Below the pieces are notes generated by a model, which was not told the origin of the DNA, did not search any database, and saw only the letters and a list, made by a program, of their open reading frames with translations. This document shows, one piece after another, positions 7,994 through 15,495 of a DNA stretch of 21,842 nt (position 1 is the first letter of the stretch; each line of letters opens with the position of its first letter). The stretch lies in NCBI GenBank assembly GCA_038241255.1, contig JBBRFW010000059.1:1-21842 (forward strand). Direction: 5' to 3'. Origin of the DNA: Schlegelella_A sp038241255 (GTDB lineage: Bacteria > Pseudomonadota > Gammaproteobacteria > Burkholderiales > Burkholderiaceae_C). The translations under genes and the position numbers were made by a program.

Positions 7994-9805
7994 TCAGATC
8001 GGCATCGTGCGCAGGCGCAGCCAGGTGAGCGCGGCGCCTTTGAGGCCCGGCCCCAGGCGCTCCGCGACCATCGCGTGATAGCCGTTCAGCCAAGCGATCT
8101 CATCGCTGCGCAGGAGCGCCGGTTCAATGCAGCGCGTGTCGATCGGGCACAGCGTCAGCGTCTCGAATTCGAGGAACTCGCCGAACTCGTCGCCGACGCT
8201 CGCCGCGGGCACGTTGAGGACGAGGTTCTCGACCCGCACGCCCCAGCGGCCGGGTCGATATACGCCGGGCTCGATGCTCGTGATCATTCCCGGCTGCATC
8301 GCCATCGCGGGCTCGGCGACCACCCGCGAAATCGTCTGCGGCCCCTCGTGGACGTTGAGGAAGTAGCCGACGCCGTGGCCGGTGCCGTGGCCGTAGTCAA
8401 GGCCGTGCGACCAGAGCGGCGCGCGCGCTATCGCATCGAGCATCGGCCCCGGCGTGCCGCGCGGGAAGCGCGTCCGACTGAGCGCCATCGTGCCGCGCAG
8501 GACGATCGTTACGTCGCGCCGCTGTGCCTCGCTGATCCGGCCGATCGGCCACATCCGCGTGATGTCGGTCGTGCCGCCGAGATACTGCCCGCCCGAGTCG
8601 ATGAGGAGCATGCCGTCGCCTTCGATGATGGCGTGCGATTCCGGCGTCGCGCGGTAATGCGGCATCGCGCCGTTGGCGTTGAAGGCGGCGATGGTCGCGA
8701 AGCTGGGGCCGACGTAGCCCGGCCGACGCGCGCGGGCCTCGGCGAGTTTCTCGTCGATCGTCAGCTCGGTGATCGGCGTGCGCCGCTTCGGGTCGGACAG
8801 GTGCGCCTCGAACCACGCGTAGAACTCGCACATCGCGATGCCGTCCTCGACCATCGCACGGCGCACGTGGGCGGCCTCGGCGTCGCTCTTGCGGCTCTTC
8901 GCGAGCGTGCTCGGATTGATCGCCTCGACGCGCGTCGCGCGGCTCCGCTCGACCAAGCCGAGCGTCGTGCGGCGCGGGTCGACGAGCAGGCGCACTGTCG
9001 CCGGCAGCGCCGCCAGCGCGGCCGCGATATCTTCGTACGGCGCGACGCGGACGCCGTCGACGGCGAGCGCAGCGGCGAGCGCCGGGCCGATCTTGCCGGC
9101 GCCGACGAAGAGCGTCGCCCCGGTCGCGTCGAGCAGTACGTGGGCGAGGAACACGGGGTTGTAGCCGACGTCGGCGCCGCGCAGGTTGAGCAGCCAGGCG
9201 ACGTCGTCGACGGTCGAGAGCAAATGGTGCGTCGCGCCCGCGTCGCCTATCGCCGCGCGCACGAGCGCGAGCTTGCCGTCGCGTGCATGCGGTGCCTCGC
9301 CACCGCTGTGCTCGTAGATGGGGGCGACCGGCAGCGCGGGCCGATCGGGCCAGGCCTCAGCGACGACGTCGAGATCGCTGCGCAGCGTGATGTCGCAGCG
9401 GGCGAGCGTCTCGCGCAACTGGCGCGCCGCGGCCAGGCTGATGACGTTGCCGTCGACGGCGACCGTCGATCCGCGCGCGACATGGGCGCACAGCCACTCG
9501 AGGTGCTGCGCGCCCGGCGGCGTCGGGATCCTGACCAGCTCGATGCCGCTGCCCGCGAGCTGGCGCTCGGCCTGCACCCAGTAGCGACTGTCGACGAAGA
9601 GCGCGGCGTGCTCCGTGGTGACGACCAACGTCGCGACCGACCCGGTGAAGCCCGATGCCCACTCGCGCGCCTGCCAGCGCTCGGGCAGGTACTCCGACAG
9701 GTGCGGGTCGCTCGACGGCACGACGACGGCGGCGCAGCGGGCGTCGCGCAGGGCTTCCTGGAGCTGCTCGATGTGAAGCCGGGCCGGCGAGGTGCGCGTG
9801 TCCAT
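7994..9805 (-). CDS. Xaa-Pro aminopeptidase (M24B, three-domain aminopeptidase P)
   Basis: A 603-residue cytosolic metallopeptidase that should remove the N-terminal residue from peptides with proline second. The length and layout match the three-domain form: two creatinase-like N-terminal domains (about 8-140 and 170-310), the M24 pita-bread domain (about 312-540), and a C-terminal extension with the family phrase CPIDTRCIEP. The five metal ligands are visible: D403 (LIDSGG), D414 (TTDITR), H477 (GHGTGHGVGYF), E512 (SIEPGVY) and E526 (RVENLVL). H486 (NVHEGP) is the usual second active-site histidine. The start at 9805 is preceded by AGAAAGG. It is the last gene of an apparent operon, 36 nt after the NDH-2 gene. 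Confidence 0.95.
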   Translation of the reverse strand: MDTRTSPARLHIEQLQEALRDARCAAVVVPSSDPHLSEYLPERWQAREWASGFTGSVATLVVTTEHAALFVDSRYWVQAERQLAGSGIELVRIPTPPGAQHLEWLCAHVARGSTVAVDGNVISLAAARQLRETLARCDITLRSDLDVVAEAWPDRPALPVAPIYEHSGGEAPHARDGKLALVRAAIGDAGATHHLLSTVDDVAWLLNLRGADVGYNPVFLAHVLLDATGATLFVGAGKIGPALAAALAVDGVRVAPYEDIAAALAALPATVRLLVDPRRTTLGLVERSRATRVEAINPSTLAKSRKSDAEAAHVRRAMVEDGIAMCEFYAWFEAHLSDPKRRTPITELTIDEKLAEARARRPGYVGPSFATIAAFNANGAMPHYRATPESHAIIEGDGMLLIDSGGQYLGGTTDITRMWPIGRISEAQRRDVTIVLRGTMALSRTRFPRGTPGPMLDAIARAPLWSHGLDYGHGTGHGVGYFLNVHEGPQTISRVVAEPAMAMQPGMITSIEPGVYRPGRWGVRVENLVLNVPAASVGDEFGEFLEFETLTLCPIDTRCIEPALLRSDEIAWLNGYHAMVAERLGPGLKGAALTWLRLRTMPI

Positions 9806-9841
9806 GCGATTGCCTTTCTTGCTGCTGGCGCAGTCTAGAAG

Positions 9842-11182
9842 CTAGAAGCGCCGCGGCGGCGCCGGCGAGGAGGCGGGCTCGGCGACCACCCGGGCGCCGC
9901 GCTCGTACGTGAAGTAGGCCCAGGCCCAGTCGGTCATCACCATCATGCGGTTGCGAAAGCCGATCAGGAAATAGATGTGCGCGAAAAGCCAGAACAGCCA
10001 CGCGCCCAAGCCGCTGAAGCGCAGCGTGCCGAGGACGGGGACGGCGAGCTCGACCACCGCCGCCTTGCGCCCGACGGTCGCCAGGTTGCCGTAGTCGCGG
10101 TAGCGAAAGACGAGGGTCGGCTCGCCTTTCAGGCGGCGCACGATGTTCGCGGCGGCGGCGCGGCCCATCTGCTTCGCGGCCGGGCTGATGCCGGGCACCG
10201 GCGCCGTTCCGTTCGGGCCGTGGCTGAGCGCCGCGGCGAGGTCGCCGACGACGAAGACCTCGGGATGCCCGGGCAGGCTCAGGTCGGGCGCGACGACGAC
10301 GCGGCCGCCGCGATCGAGCGTGGCGCCGCCGCTTCGCGCCAGCTCGCCACCGAGCGGCGAGCCGGCGACGCCGGCGGCCCAGATGACAGTGCGCGCCGCG
10401 ATCCGCTCGCTGCCGCCGCCGCGCGCGCTGTCGAAGGTGACGCCCTCGGCGTCGATGCCCGTCACCTTCGATTCCGTCCTCACCTCCACGCCGAGGCACC
10501 CGAGCTGCGTCCGTGCGCGCTCCGATTGTCCAGCGGCGAACGTGCCCAGGACGCGCGCCGAGCCCTCGAGCAGGATCACGCGCGTGCGCTTCGGATCGAT
10601 GCGGCGGAACTCGCGAACGAGCGTGTGCTGGGCGATCTCGCTCATCGTGCCCGCCATCTCGACGCCAGTCGGACCGGCGCCGATGACGACGAACGTGAGC
10701 CACGCGTCGCGTTCGGCATCGACGCTCGCGCGCTCGGCGCTCTCGAACGCGCCGATGACGCGGGCGCGGATCTCGAACGCGTCGGCGAGCGTCTTCAGCC
10801 CGGGTGCGTGGCGCTGCCATTCGTCGTGGCCGAAGTAGCCGTGGGTGGCTCCGGCGGCGACGACGAGGTGGTCCCAGGCGATCGTCTCGCCGCCGTCGAG
10901 CGCGACGGTGCGCGCCGGGACGTCGATGCTGCGCACTTCCGCCTTCAGGATCGTCAGGTTGCCGCGCTTCATCTCGCGGCGCAGCGCATGACGGATCGGC
11001 GCGCTCACCGCCGGCGCGCTCAGCCCGGCCGTCGCCACCTGATAGAGCAGCGGCTGGAACAGGTGATGGTTGGTGCGGTCGACGAGGGTGATCTCGACCG
11101 CTTCCTTCGAAAGCGCACGAACGGCCTCCATGCCGCCGAAGCCGCAACCGATCACGAGGACACGGGCCCGCGGCGAGGTCAT
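9842..11182 (-). CDS. ndh: Type II NADH:quinone oxidoreductase (NDH-2)
   Basis: A 446-residue single-subunit, non-proton-pumping NADH dehydrogenase that passes electrons from NADH through FAD to quinone at the inner membrane. FAD-binding GCGFGG is at 12-17, NAD-binding GAGPTG at 168-173, the second FAD motif VFVVGDLA around 309-316, and the quinone-site AKQMG at 336-340. An amphipathic/hydrophobic C-terminal stretch (about 393-425) fits the membrane anchor of the family. The start is the ATG at 11182, which overlaps the stop of the TAXI gene as ATGA, so translation is probably coupled. An Ala/Pro tail after about 433 is lineage-specific. The symbol follows the family; a more distant pyridine-nucleotide disulphide oxidoreductase role is less likely. 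Confidence 0.93.
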   Translation of the reverse strand: MTSPRARVLVIGCGFGGMEAVRALSKEAVEITLVDRTNHHLFQPLLYQVATAGLSAPAVSAPIRHALRREMKRGNLTILKAEVRSIDVPARTVALDGGETIAWDHLVVAAGATHGYFGHDEWQRHAPGLKTLADAFEIRARVIGAFESAERASVDAERDAWLTFVVIGAGPTGVEMAGTMSEIAQHTLVREFRRIDPKRTRVILLEGSARVLGTFAAGQSERARTQLGCLGVEVRTESKVTGIDAEGVTFDSARGGGSERIAARTVIWAAGVAGSPLGGELARSGGATLDRGGRVVVAPDLSLPGHPEVFVVGDLAAALSHGPNGTAPVPGISPAAKQMGRAAAANIVRRLKGEPTLVFRYRDYGNLATVGRKAAVVELAVPVLGTLRFSGLGAWLFWLFAHIYFLIGFRNRMMVMTDWAWAYFTYERGARVVAEPASSPAPPRRF

Positions 11183-12549
11183 GCTGCCGGGCCCGCCGCA
11201 GCGGTTGCGGGCTCGAGCAGTCGCTCGGCGACCATGCGGATGTGGGTTCGCAGCGAATAGAGCTCGTCGGAGTAGCTGAGCGGCACGTTGATGTGTTCGA
11301 CGCGGCGCTCGATCTCCTCGAGCTCGCGCAGCAGCTCGTCGTTGGGCCGGCGACCGATCGCGTTCTCGACTTCGCGCAGCTGCCGGTACCAGCGGAAGAC
11401 GCGCGAGCGCACGCGGAATGTGTAGAGCGGTGGCAGCATGCGCGAGAGCGGGATCAGCGCGGCGACGATCGTCACCAGCACGGGCCACATGCGGTCGATC
11501 AGATTGGCGAGCGAGAACGGCAGGTAACGCTGCAGCACCGGTGGCCCGCTCGCGTAGAAGCGCTGCGCCTCCTTGGCGAGCGGCCGTTCGGTGTGGTGCG
11601 CGTTCGGGAAGTCGCCCTTCTTCTGGAACCAGCCGGCGTCGCCATGGACCTGCTGCGCCGCCTGGACGAAGAGCTGGATCAGTGCCGGGTGCGTGCCTTT
11701 CCTCGCCACCAGCGTCGCCGTCGGCGCGACCAGCCGCACGTCGGCGGGCGGGATGTCGCGCGCCAGGTCGACGACGCCGCGCGGCAGCGTCACCGGGCTG
11801 AGAAACGGAAAGCGACGCGCGTACGCCTCGGCCTGCGCAAAGTCGAAGAGGCGGATGCCCGGCGTCTGCAGCAGCATCTGCACCAGCAGCGACTCGGGCG
11901 CCGAGGCGAAGACGACGGCGTCGATCCGGCCGTCGAGCAGGCCGACCACGGCCGGCGTCTGCGCTTCGCGCACGAGGCTGAGCGCGGCAGCGTCGATGTG
12001 GTTGGCCTCGAGCAGCCGGGCCATTAGATTGGGCACGCCGCTGCCGGGAGCGCCGATGTTGACGCGCCAGCCGACGAGCTGCGTCAGGCCGGTCAGCGCG
12101 GGCGCCTGGAGCAGACGCTCGGCGGCATCGGCGCGATAAAAGAGCCAGACCGGCTCGTAAAACAGGCTGCCGAGCGAGACCAGGCCGTCCGCGTCGGCGT
12201 CGCTGTCGTCGCTGCTCGCCGGCCGCTGCTCGTCGGCGCCGCCCTGCACGAAGCCGATGTCGACGTCGCCGCCGGCTTGACGGAGCAGGGCGATGTTCTC
12301 GGCGGCGCCCGCGGTCTTGCGGAGGCGCACCTCGATGCCGTTTTGCTTGAGGATCTTCGCGTAGCGCTTGGCGAACTCGGCGTAGGCGCCCTGGTCCTGG
12401 CCCGTGGCCAGGACGACCTCGCGCGGCGGCATCGGATCGAGCAGCCAGTAAGCGAGCGCGAGCAGGCCGATCGCCAGGGCGAGGAACGGCGCCGCCGTCG
12501 CGAGCAAGTCGCGAAAGGAGACCAGGGTGACGCGGAGCTGATCGCGCAT
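11179..12549 (-). CDS. Membrane-anchored TAXI-family substrate-binding protein
   Basis: A 456-residue protein of the TAXI family, the binding subunits of TRAP transporters. Unlike soluble TAXI proteins it has two predicted membrane helices: 17-37 at the N-terminus and 352-372 near the C-terminus, so the binding domain (about 43-340) should face the periplasm and the last 80 residues, rich in charged heptads, the cytosol. The N-terminal ATGQDQGAYAEFA and the later GDVDIGFVQGG are typical of the family. No TRAP membrane subunit is encoded nearby, so it may be a sensor or orphan binding protein. It is the first gene of the probable operon TAXI-NDH-2-aminopeptidase P and is divergent from the response regulator, with only 56 nt between the starts. 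The ligand is unknown. Confidence 0.88.
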   Translation of the reverse strand: MRDQLRVTLVSFRDLLATAAPFLALAIGLLALAYWLLDPMPPREVVLATGQDQGAYAEFAKRYAKILKQNGIEVRLRKTAGAAENIALLRQAGGDVDIGFVQGGADEQRPASSDDSDADADGLVSLGSLFYEPVWLFYRADAAERLLQAPALTGLTQLVGWRVNIGAPGSGVPNLMARLLEANHIDAAALSLVREAQTPAVVGLLDGRIDAVVFASAPESLLVQMLLQTPGIRLFDFAQAEAYARRFPFLSPVTLPRGVVDLARDIPPADVRLVAPTATLVARKGTHPALIQLFVQAAQQVHGDAGWFQKKGDFPNAHHTERPLAKEAQRFYASGPPVLQRYLPFSLANLIDRMWPVLVTIVAALIPLSRMLPPLYTFRVRSRVFRWYRQLREVENAIGRRPNDELLRELEEIERRVEHINVPLSYSDELYSLRTHIRMVAERLLEPATAAAGPAA

Positions 12550-12605
12550 GCGCCGATTGTCCGCGCTGCGGCGGGCCGGGGCGCAGCCGCTATCCTGCTC
12601 GCGCT
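12550..12605. promoter_or_regulatory. Divergent promoter region, TAXI gene and response regulator
   Basis: The 56 nt between two divergent start codons must hold both promoters, or the promoters overlap coding sequence. TATCCT at 12591-12596 resembles a -10 element only nine bases before the response-regulator ATG, and no Shine-Dalgarno sequence is visible for either gene. A leaderless transcript is possible. No good -35 is seen. Confidence 0.4.
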
Positions 12606-13298
12606 ATGCGACTCCTGCTCATTGAAGACGATCGCATGATCGGCGAGAGCCTGCAACGGACGCTCCGTCTCGACGGCTTCGCGGTCGACTGGGTCCGGGA
12701 CGCCGCGGCCGCCGACGGCACGCTGGCGAGCGAGCGCTTCGACCTCGTCCTGCTCGACCTCGGCCTGCCGCAGGGCGGCGCCCGCCGCGGCCTTGCCGAC
12801 GGCCTCGAGGTCCTTCGCGCCTTGCGCGCGCGCCGCGACGCGACGCCGGTGATCGTGCTGACGGCGCGCGACGGGCGCGGCGACCGCGTTGCCGGCCTCG
12901 ACGCCGGCGCCGACGACTATCTCGTCAAGCCATTCGAGCTCGACGAGCTCGCCGCGCGAATCCGCGCCGTGCTGCGCCGCCATGCGGGCCGAGCCGAACC
13001 GTTGCAGTCGCTGGGCGGCGTCATCCTCGATCCGGCGCAGCGACGCGTCACGCTGAACGGCGCGCCCGTGCTGCTCTCGGCGCGCGAGTACGCCGTCCTG
13101 GAGGCGCTGATGGCCCGGCCGGGCGCGGTGCTCTCGCGCTCCCAGCTCGAGGATCGCCTCTACGGCTGGGGCGAGGAGATCGAGAGCAACGCGGTCTCGG
13201 TCTACATCCACCAGCTGCGCAAGAAGCTCGGTGCCGACTTCATCCGCAACATGCGCGGCGTCGGCTACTTCATCGACGCCGGCCGGCCGCCGCCGTGA
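12606..13298 (+). CDS. OmpR-family response regulator (QseB/TctD-like)
   Basis: A 230-residue transcription factor. The receiver domain has the acidic pocket E7-D8-D9, phospho-acceptor D51, T86 and K108. The C-terminal winged-helix domain (about 132-226) has the usual LLSAREYAVLEALM start and a VSVYIHQLRKKL recognition helix. An oddity is the loop right after D51: the usual DLGLPxxDG reads DLGLPQGGARRGLADG, about seven residues longer. The gene overlaps the sensor kinase gene by four bases (GTGA), so the pair is one operon. Four 11-bp-spaced TAA half-sites at 15394-15432 look like sites for this family, but the link to this regulator is inference. Confidence 0.95.
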   Translation: MRLLLIEDDRMIGESLQRTLRLDGFAVDWVRDAAAADGTLASERFDLVLLDLGLPQGGARRGLADGLEVLRALRARRDATPVIVLTARDGRGDRVAGLDAGADDYLVKPFELDELAARIRAVLRRHAGRAEPLQSLGGVILDPAQRRVTLNGAPVLLSAREYAVLEALMARPGAVLSRSQLEDRLYGWGEEIESNAVSVYIHQLRKKLGADFIRNMRGVGYFIDAGRPPP

Positions 13299-14605
13299 GC
13301 TCGATCCGGCTGCGCCTGCTGGTCTCGGTGGTGGCGCTGCTCGTGCTCGTTGCCGCGGCGATGGCGGCGATCACGTACCGCAACGTCCTCGGCGAGACCG
13401 AGGCGATCTTCGACTACCAGCTGCAGCAGATGGCCCTCTCGCTGCGCGACCAGGGCGAGATCGCGTCGGCCGAGGCGGGCAACCTGGCTGACGAGCAGCT
13501 TGATTTCGTGATCCCGATCTGGACCGTCGACGGGCGCAGCATCTACGCCTCGCGCGCGCACTCGTCGCTGCCCGCGCGCGCGCTGCTCGGCCTGCACACG
13601 CTCAACGTCGAGGGCCGTGCCTGGCGCACTTACAGCGTGGCGACGCGAGAGCGCGTCATCCAGGTCGCGCAGCCGGTCGAGATCCGGCAGCGGCTGGCCG
13701 CGCACGCGGCCTGGCGGAGCGTGCTGCCGCTCCTTCTCACGACTCCGGTCGCGGCGCTGGTCCTTTGGTGGCTTGCGGCGCAGAACCTCGCGCCGCTCGA
13801 ACGCCTGGCGCGCGAGGTGCGCTCGCGCGATGCGCGCTCGCTGGCGCCGGTGCCGACCGCCGGCTTGCCCGACGAGGTCGCGCCGCTGGCGAGCGCGCTC
13901 AATGCGTTGCTCGAGCGATTGCGCAGCTCGCTCGACAGCCAGCGCGCCTTCGTCGCCGATGCGGCGCACGAGCTGCGGTCGCCGCTCACCGCCCTCAAGC
14001 TCCAGCTCGAGCTCCTGCGCCGCGCCGCCGGCCCCGCAGAACGCGACGCTGCGCGCGAGGCGCTCGAGGCGGGGATCGGTCGTGCATCCCGCCTCGTCGA
14101 GCAGCTGCTCGCGCTCGCGCGCGCCGAGCCGGATGCGGCGTTCCCGGCCACGCGCGTCGATCTCGCCGCCGTCGTTGCCCAAGCGCTCGCCGACACGACG
14201 GCCTTCGCCGAATCGCGCTCGATCGCGCTCGCGGTCCGCACCGAGGGCCGGACGACGGTCGTCGGCGATCCGGTCGCGCTCGGTCTTCTCGTCCGCAATC
14301 TCGTCGACAACGCCGTCCGCTACTCGCCCGCCGGCTCGCGCGTCGACGTGCAGGTCCAGCGCAGAGGGGACGGCGTCCTGCTGCAGGTCGACGACGCCGG
14401 CCCCGGCATCCCCGAGGCAGAGCGCGAGCGCGTCTTCGACCGCTTTTATCGGCGGGCCGACAGCGAAGAGTCGGGCAGCGGCCTGGGGCTGGCGATCGTG
14501 CGCAGCGCGGCGAGCGTCCACAGCGCGACGATCCGGCTCGACGGTTCGGCGCGCGGCGGCCTGCGCGCCAGTGTTTGCTTCCCTTCGCCCCCCCCCCCTG
14601 AATAG
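13295..14605 (+). CDS. Sensor histidine kinase (QseC/TctE-like)
   Basis: A 436-residue inner-membrane kinase, partner of the preceding regulator. TM1 is at about 7-27, a periplasmic sensor of about 115 residues follows, TM2 is at about 144-163, then a HAMP-like linker. The phospho-acceptor is H225 in HELRSPLT; the ATPase domain has the N-box N335/N339 (RNLVDNAVRYSP), G1 DAGPGIP (367-373), FDRFYR and G2 GSGLGL (394-399). The start is GTG at 13295, overlapping the regulator stop. The C-terminus SPPPPE is encoded by an 11-C run, and the stop codon falls in the loop of a C/G hairpin. The signal sensed cannot be deduced. Confidence 0.95.
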   Translation: MSSIRLRLLVSVVALLVLVAAAMAAITYRNVLGETEAIFDYQLQQMALSLRDQGEIASAEAGNLADEQLDFVIPIWTVDGRSIYASRAHSSLPARALLGLHTLNVEGRAWRTYSVATRERVIQVAQPVEIRQRLAAHAAWRSVLPLLLTTPVAALVLWWLAAQNLAPLERLAREVRSRDARSLAPVPTAGLPDEVAPLASALNALLERLRSSLDSQRAFVADAAHELRSPLTALKLQLELLRRAAGPAERDAAREALEAGIGRASRLVEQLLALARAEPDAAFPATRVDLAAVVAQALADTTAFAESRSIALAVRTEGRTTVVGDPVALGLLVRNLVDNAVRYSPAGSRVDVQVQRRGDGVLLQVDDAGPGIPEAERERVFDRFYRRADSEESGSGLGLAIVRSAASVHSATIRLDGSARGGLRASVCFPSPPPPE

Positions 14606-14611
14606 GGGGGG
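14588..14611 (+). repeat. C11/G7 hairpin enclosing the kinase stop codon
   Basis: Eleven C, then TGAATA, then seven G: a perfect 7-bp C:G stem (14592-14598 with 14605-14611) with a six-base loop. The TAG stop of the kinase (14603-14605) lies at the loop/stem edge. There is no T run, so it is not a classical terminator. Long C runs can slip; a shift would replace the last residues and extend the protein. Confidence 0.6.
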
Positions 14612-14703
14612 TGCCCCTTCCAGTCAAAGGGAATAGCGTTCGCCGCTTGGCCGGCCGTCGCCCCGCGTTGGGCCGGGTCATCTCACAACAACGGGAGAAA
14701 GCA

Positions 14704-15333
14704 ATGAATTTATTCCGGAAGCTCCTGACCGGCGCCGCCCTCGCGACCGCCGCGTTCGGCGCGCAAGCAGTCAACGTCGTCAACGGCAGCCTGTGACACG
14801 TCTCGGAGGCCGCGGCCAACAACGCGATCGCGGCCAACGTTCCGGGTACTCCGGCCGCCGTCACGTTCAGCGTCGATTCGCCTTTCAACTTCAACGCGAC
14901 CGGAGCGACGGTGTCGACGTTCCTGGGTTCGAGCGGCGCGTTCGGAATCTCCGAAAACACCCCTGGCACGCTGGCGTCGCTGATGGACAACGGCACGCAG
15001 GGAACGCTCATCAAGTTCACCGGCAACGTGACCGTCACCACCGGCCAGGTCTTCAACGTCACCCACGACGACGGCCTGTCGCTGATCATCGGCGGGCTCA
15101 ACCTGGGCTTCAATCCCGGTCCGACCGCGCCGGTGACGACGCCGATCACCTACACCGGCCCATCAGGCAACTTCGCGTTCGAGTTGATCTACGGCGGGTG
15201 CTGCGGCGGCCCGGCCGTGCTTCAGGTGGACCTGCCGTTCACCGCAGCCGTTCCCGAGCCTGAGACCTATGCCCTGATGCTCGCGGGCCTGGCTGCGCTC
15301 GGCTTCGTCTCGCGCCGCCGTCGTCAGTCCTGA
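14704..15333 (+). pseudogene. PEP-CTERM sorting-signal protein, interrupted by an in-frame TGA
   Basis: Reading straight from the ATG at 14704 gives a signal peptide (about 1-22, ending FGAQA), then TGA at 14794-14796 (codon 31), then an unbroken frame to 15333. The part after the stop continues a clear secreted-protein sequence, with THDDGLSLIIGG in its middle, and ends with a PEP-CTERM signal (183-209): VPEP, hydrophobic helix, RRRR. The natural residue at codon 31 was probably Trp (TGG to TGA, one transition). GGGAGA stands seven bases before the ATG. PEP-CTERM proteins are handled by exosortases in exopolysaccharide-producing bacteria; no exosortase is in this window. With the stop, only a 30-residue peptide is made. 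A GTG at 14911 could restart translation but without a signal peptide. Sequencing error is the main alternative. Confidence 0.85.
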
Positions 15334-15354
15334 CCCGGCGCTGCTTCCCAGGCC

Positions 15355-15386
15355 AGCGGCCCCGGTGTCCCGGGGCCGCTTCGCTT
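15355..15386 (+). terminator. Terminator after the PEP-CTERM gene
   Basis: AGCGGCCCCGG and CCGGGGCCGCT form a perfect 11-bp stem with a TGTC loop (15355-15380), followed by TCGCTTT. It lies 21 nt after the stop codon. The T run is weak but the stem is very strong. Confidence 0.75.
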
Positions 15387-15393
15387 TGGACGA

Positions 15394-15432
15394 CTTAATC
15401 CTGGCCTAACCAACCCCTAATGGACTTCTAAC
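15394..15432 (+). promoter_or_regulatory. Four TAA half-sites at 11-bp spacing before the Do protease
   Basis: CTTAAT (15394), CCTAAC (15405), CCTAAT (15416) and TCTAAC (15427) follow one another with exactly five bases between each. Tandem half-sites of the form YTTAA-N6 at 11-bp pitch are known for PmrA/QseB-type OmpR-family regulators. TATCTT at 15443-15448 with TGGACT at 15421-15426 (16-base spacer) is a plausible promoter, so the repeats would cover the -35 region. The regulator identity is inferred. Confidence 0.6.
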
Positions 15433-15495
15433 GGCGCGAACCTATCTTCGGCTTCGAGCGGAATCTTCCGCGACTGTCCATTCCTGGAGACATTC

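Noticed and set aside
8075..9838. A 587-codon open frame on the plus strand opposite the aminopeptidase gene
   Set aside because: It is composed of Arg/Ala/Asp/Val-rich residues with no motifs and mirrors a well-supported gene; such antisense frames are common at this GC content.
9977..11260. A 427-codon plus-strand frame opposite the NDH-2 gene
   Set aside because: Shadow of a conserved gene with all cofactor motifs on the other strand.
14794..14796. UGA as selenocysteine or as a reassigned Trp codon
   Set aside because: No SECIS-like hairpin is apparent just downstream, and other intact genes here use TGA as their normal stop.
14911..15333. A separate 140-residue gene starting at GTG 14911
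   Set aside because: It is in frame with the signal peptide at 14704 and lacks its own ribosome binding site and export signal, so it is better read as the rest of the broken PEP-CTERM gene.
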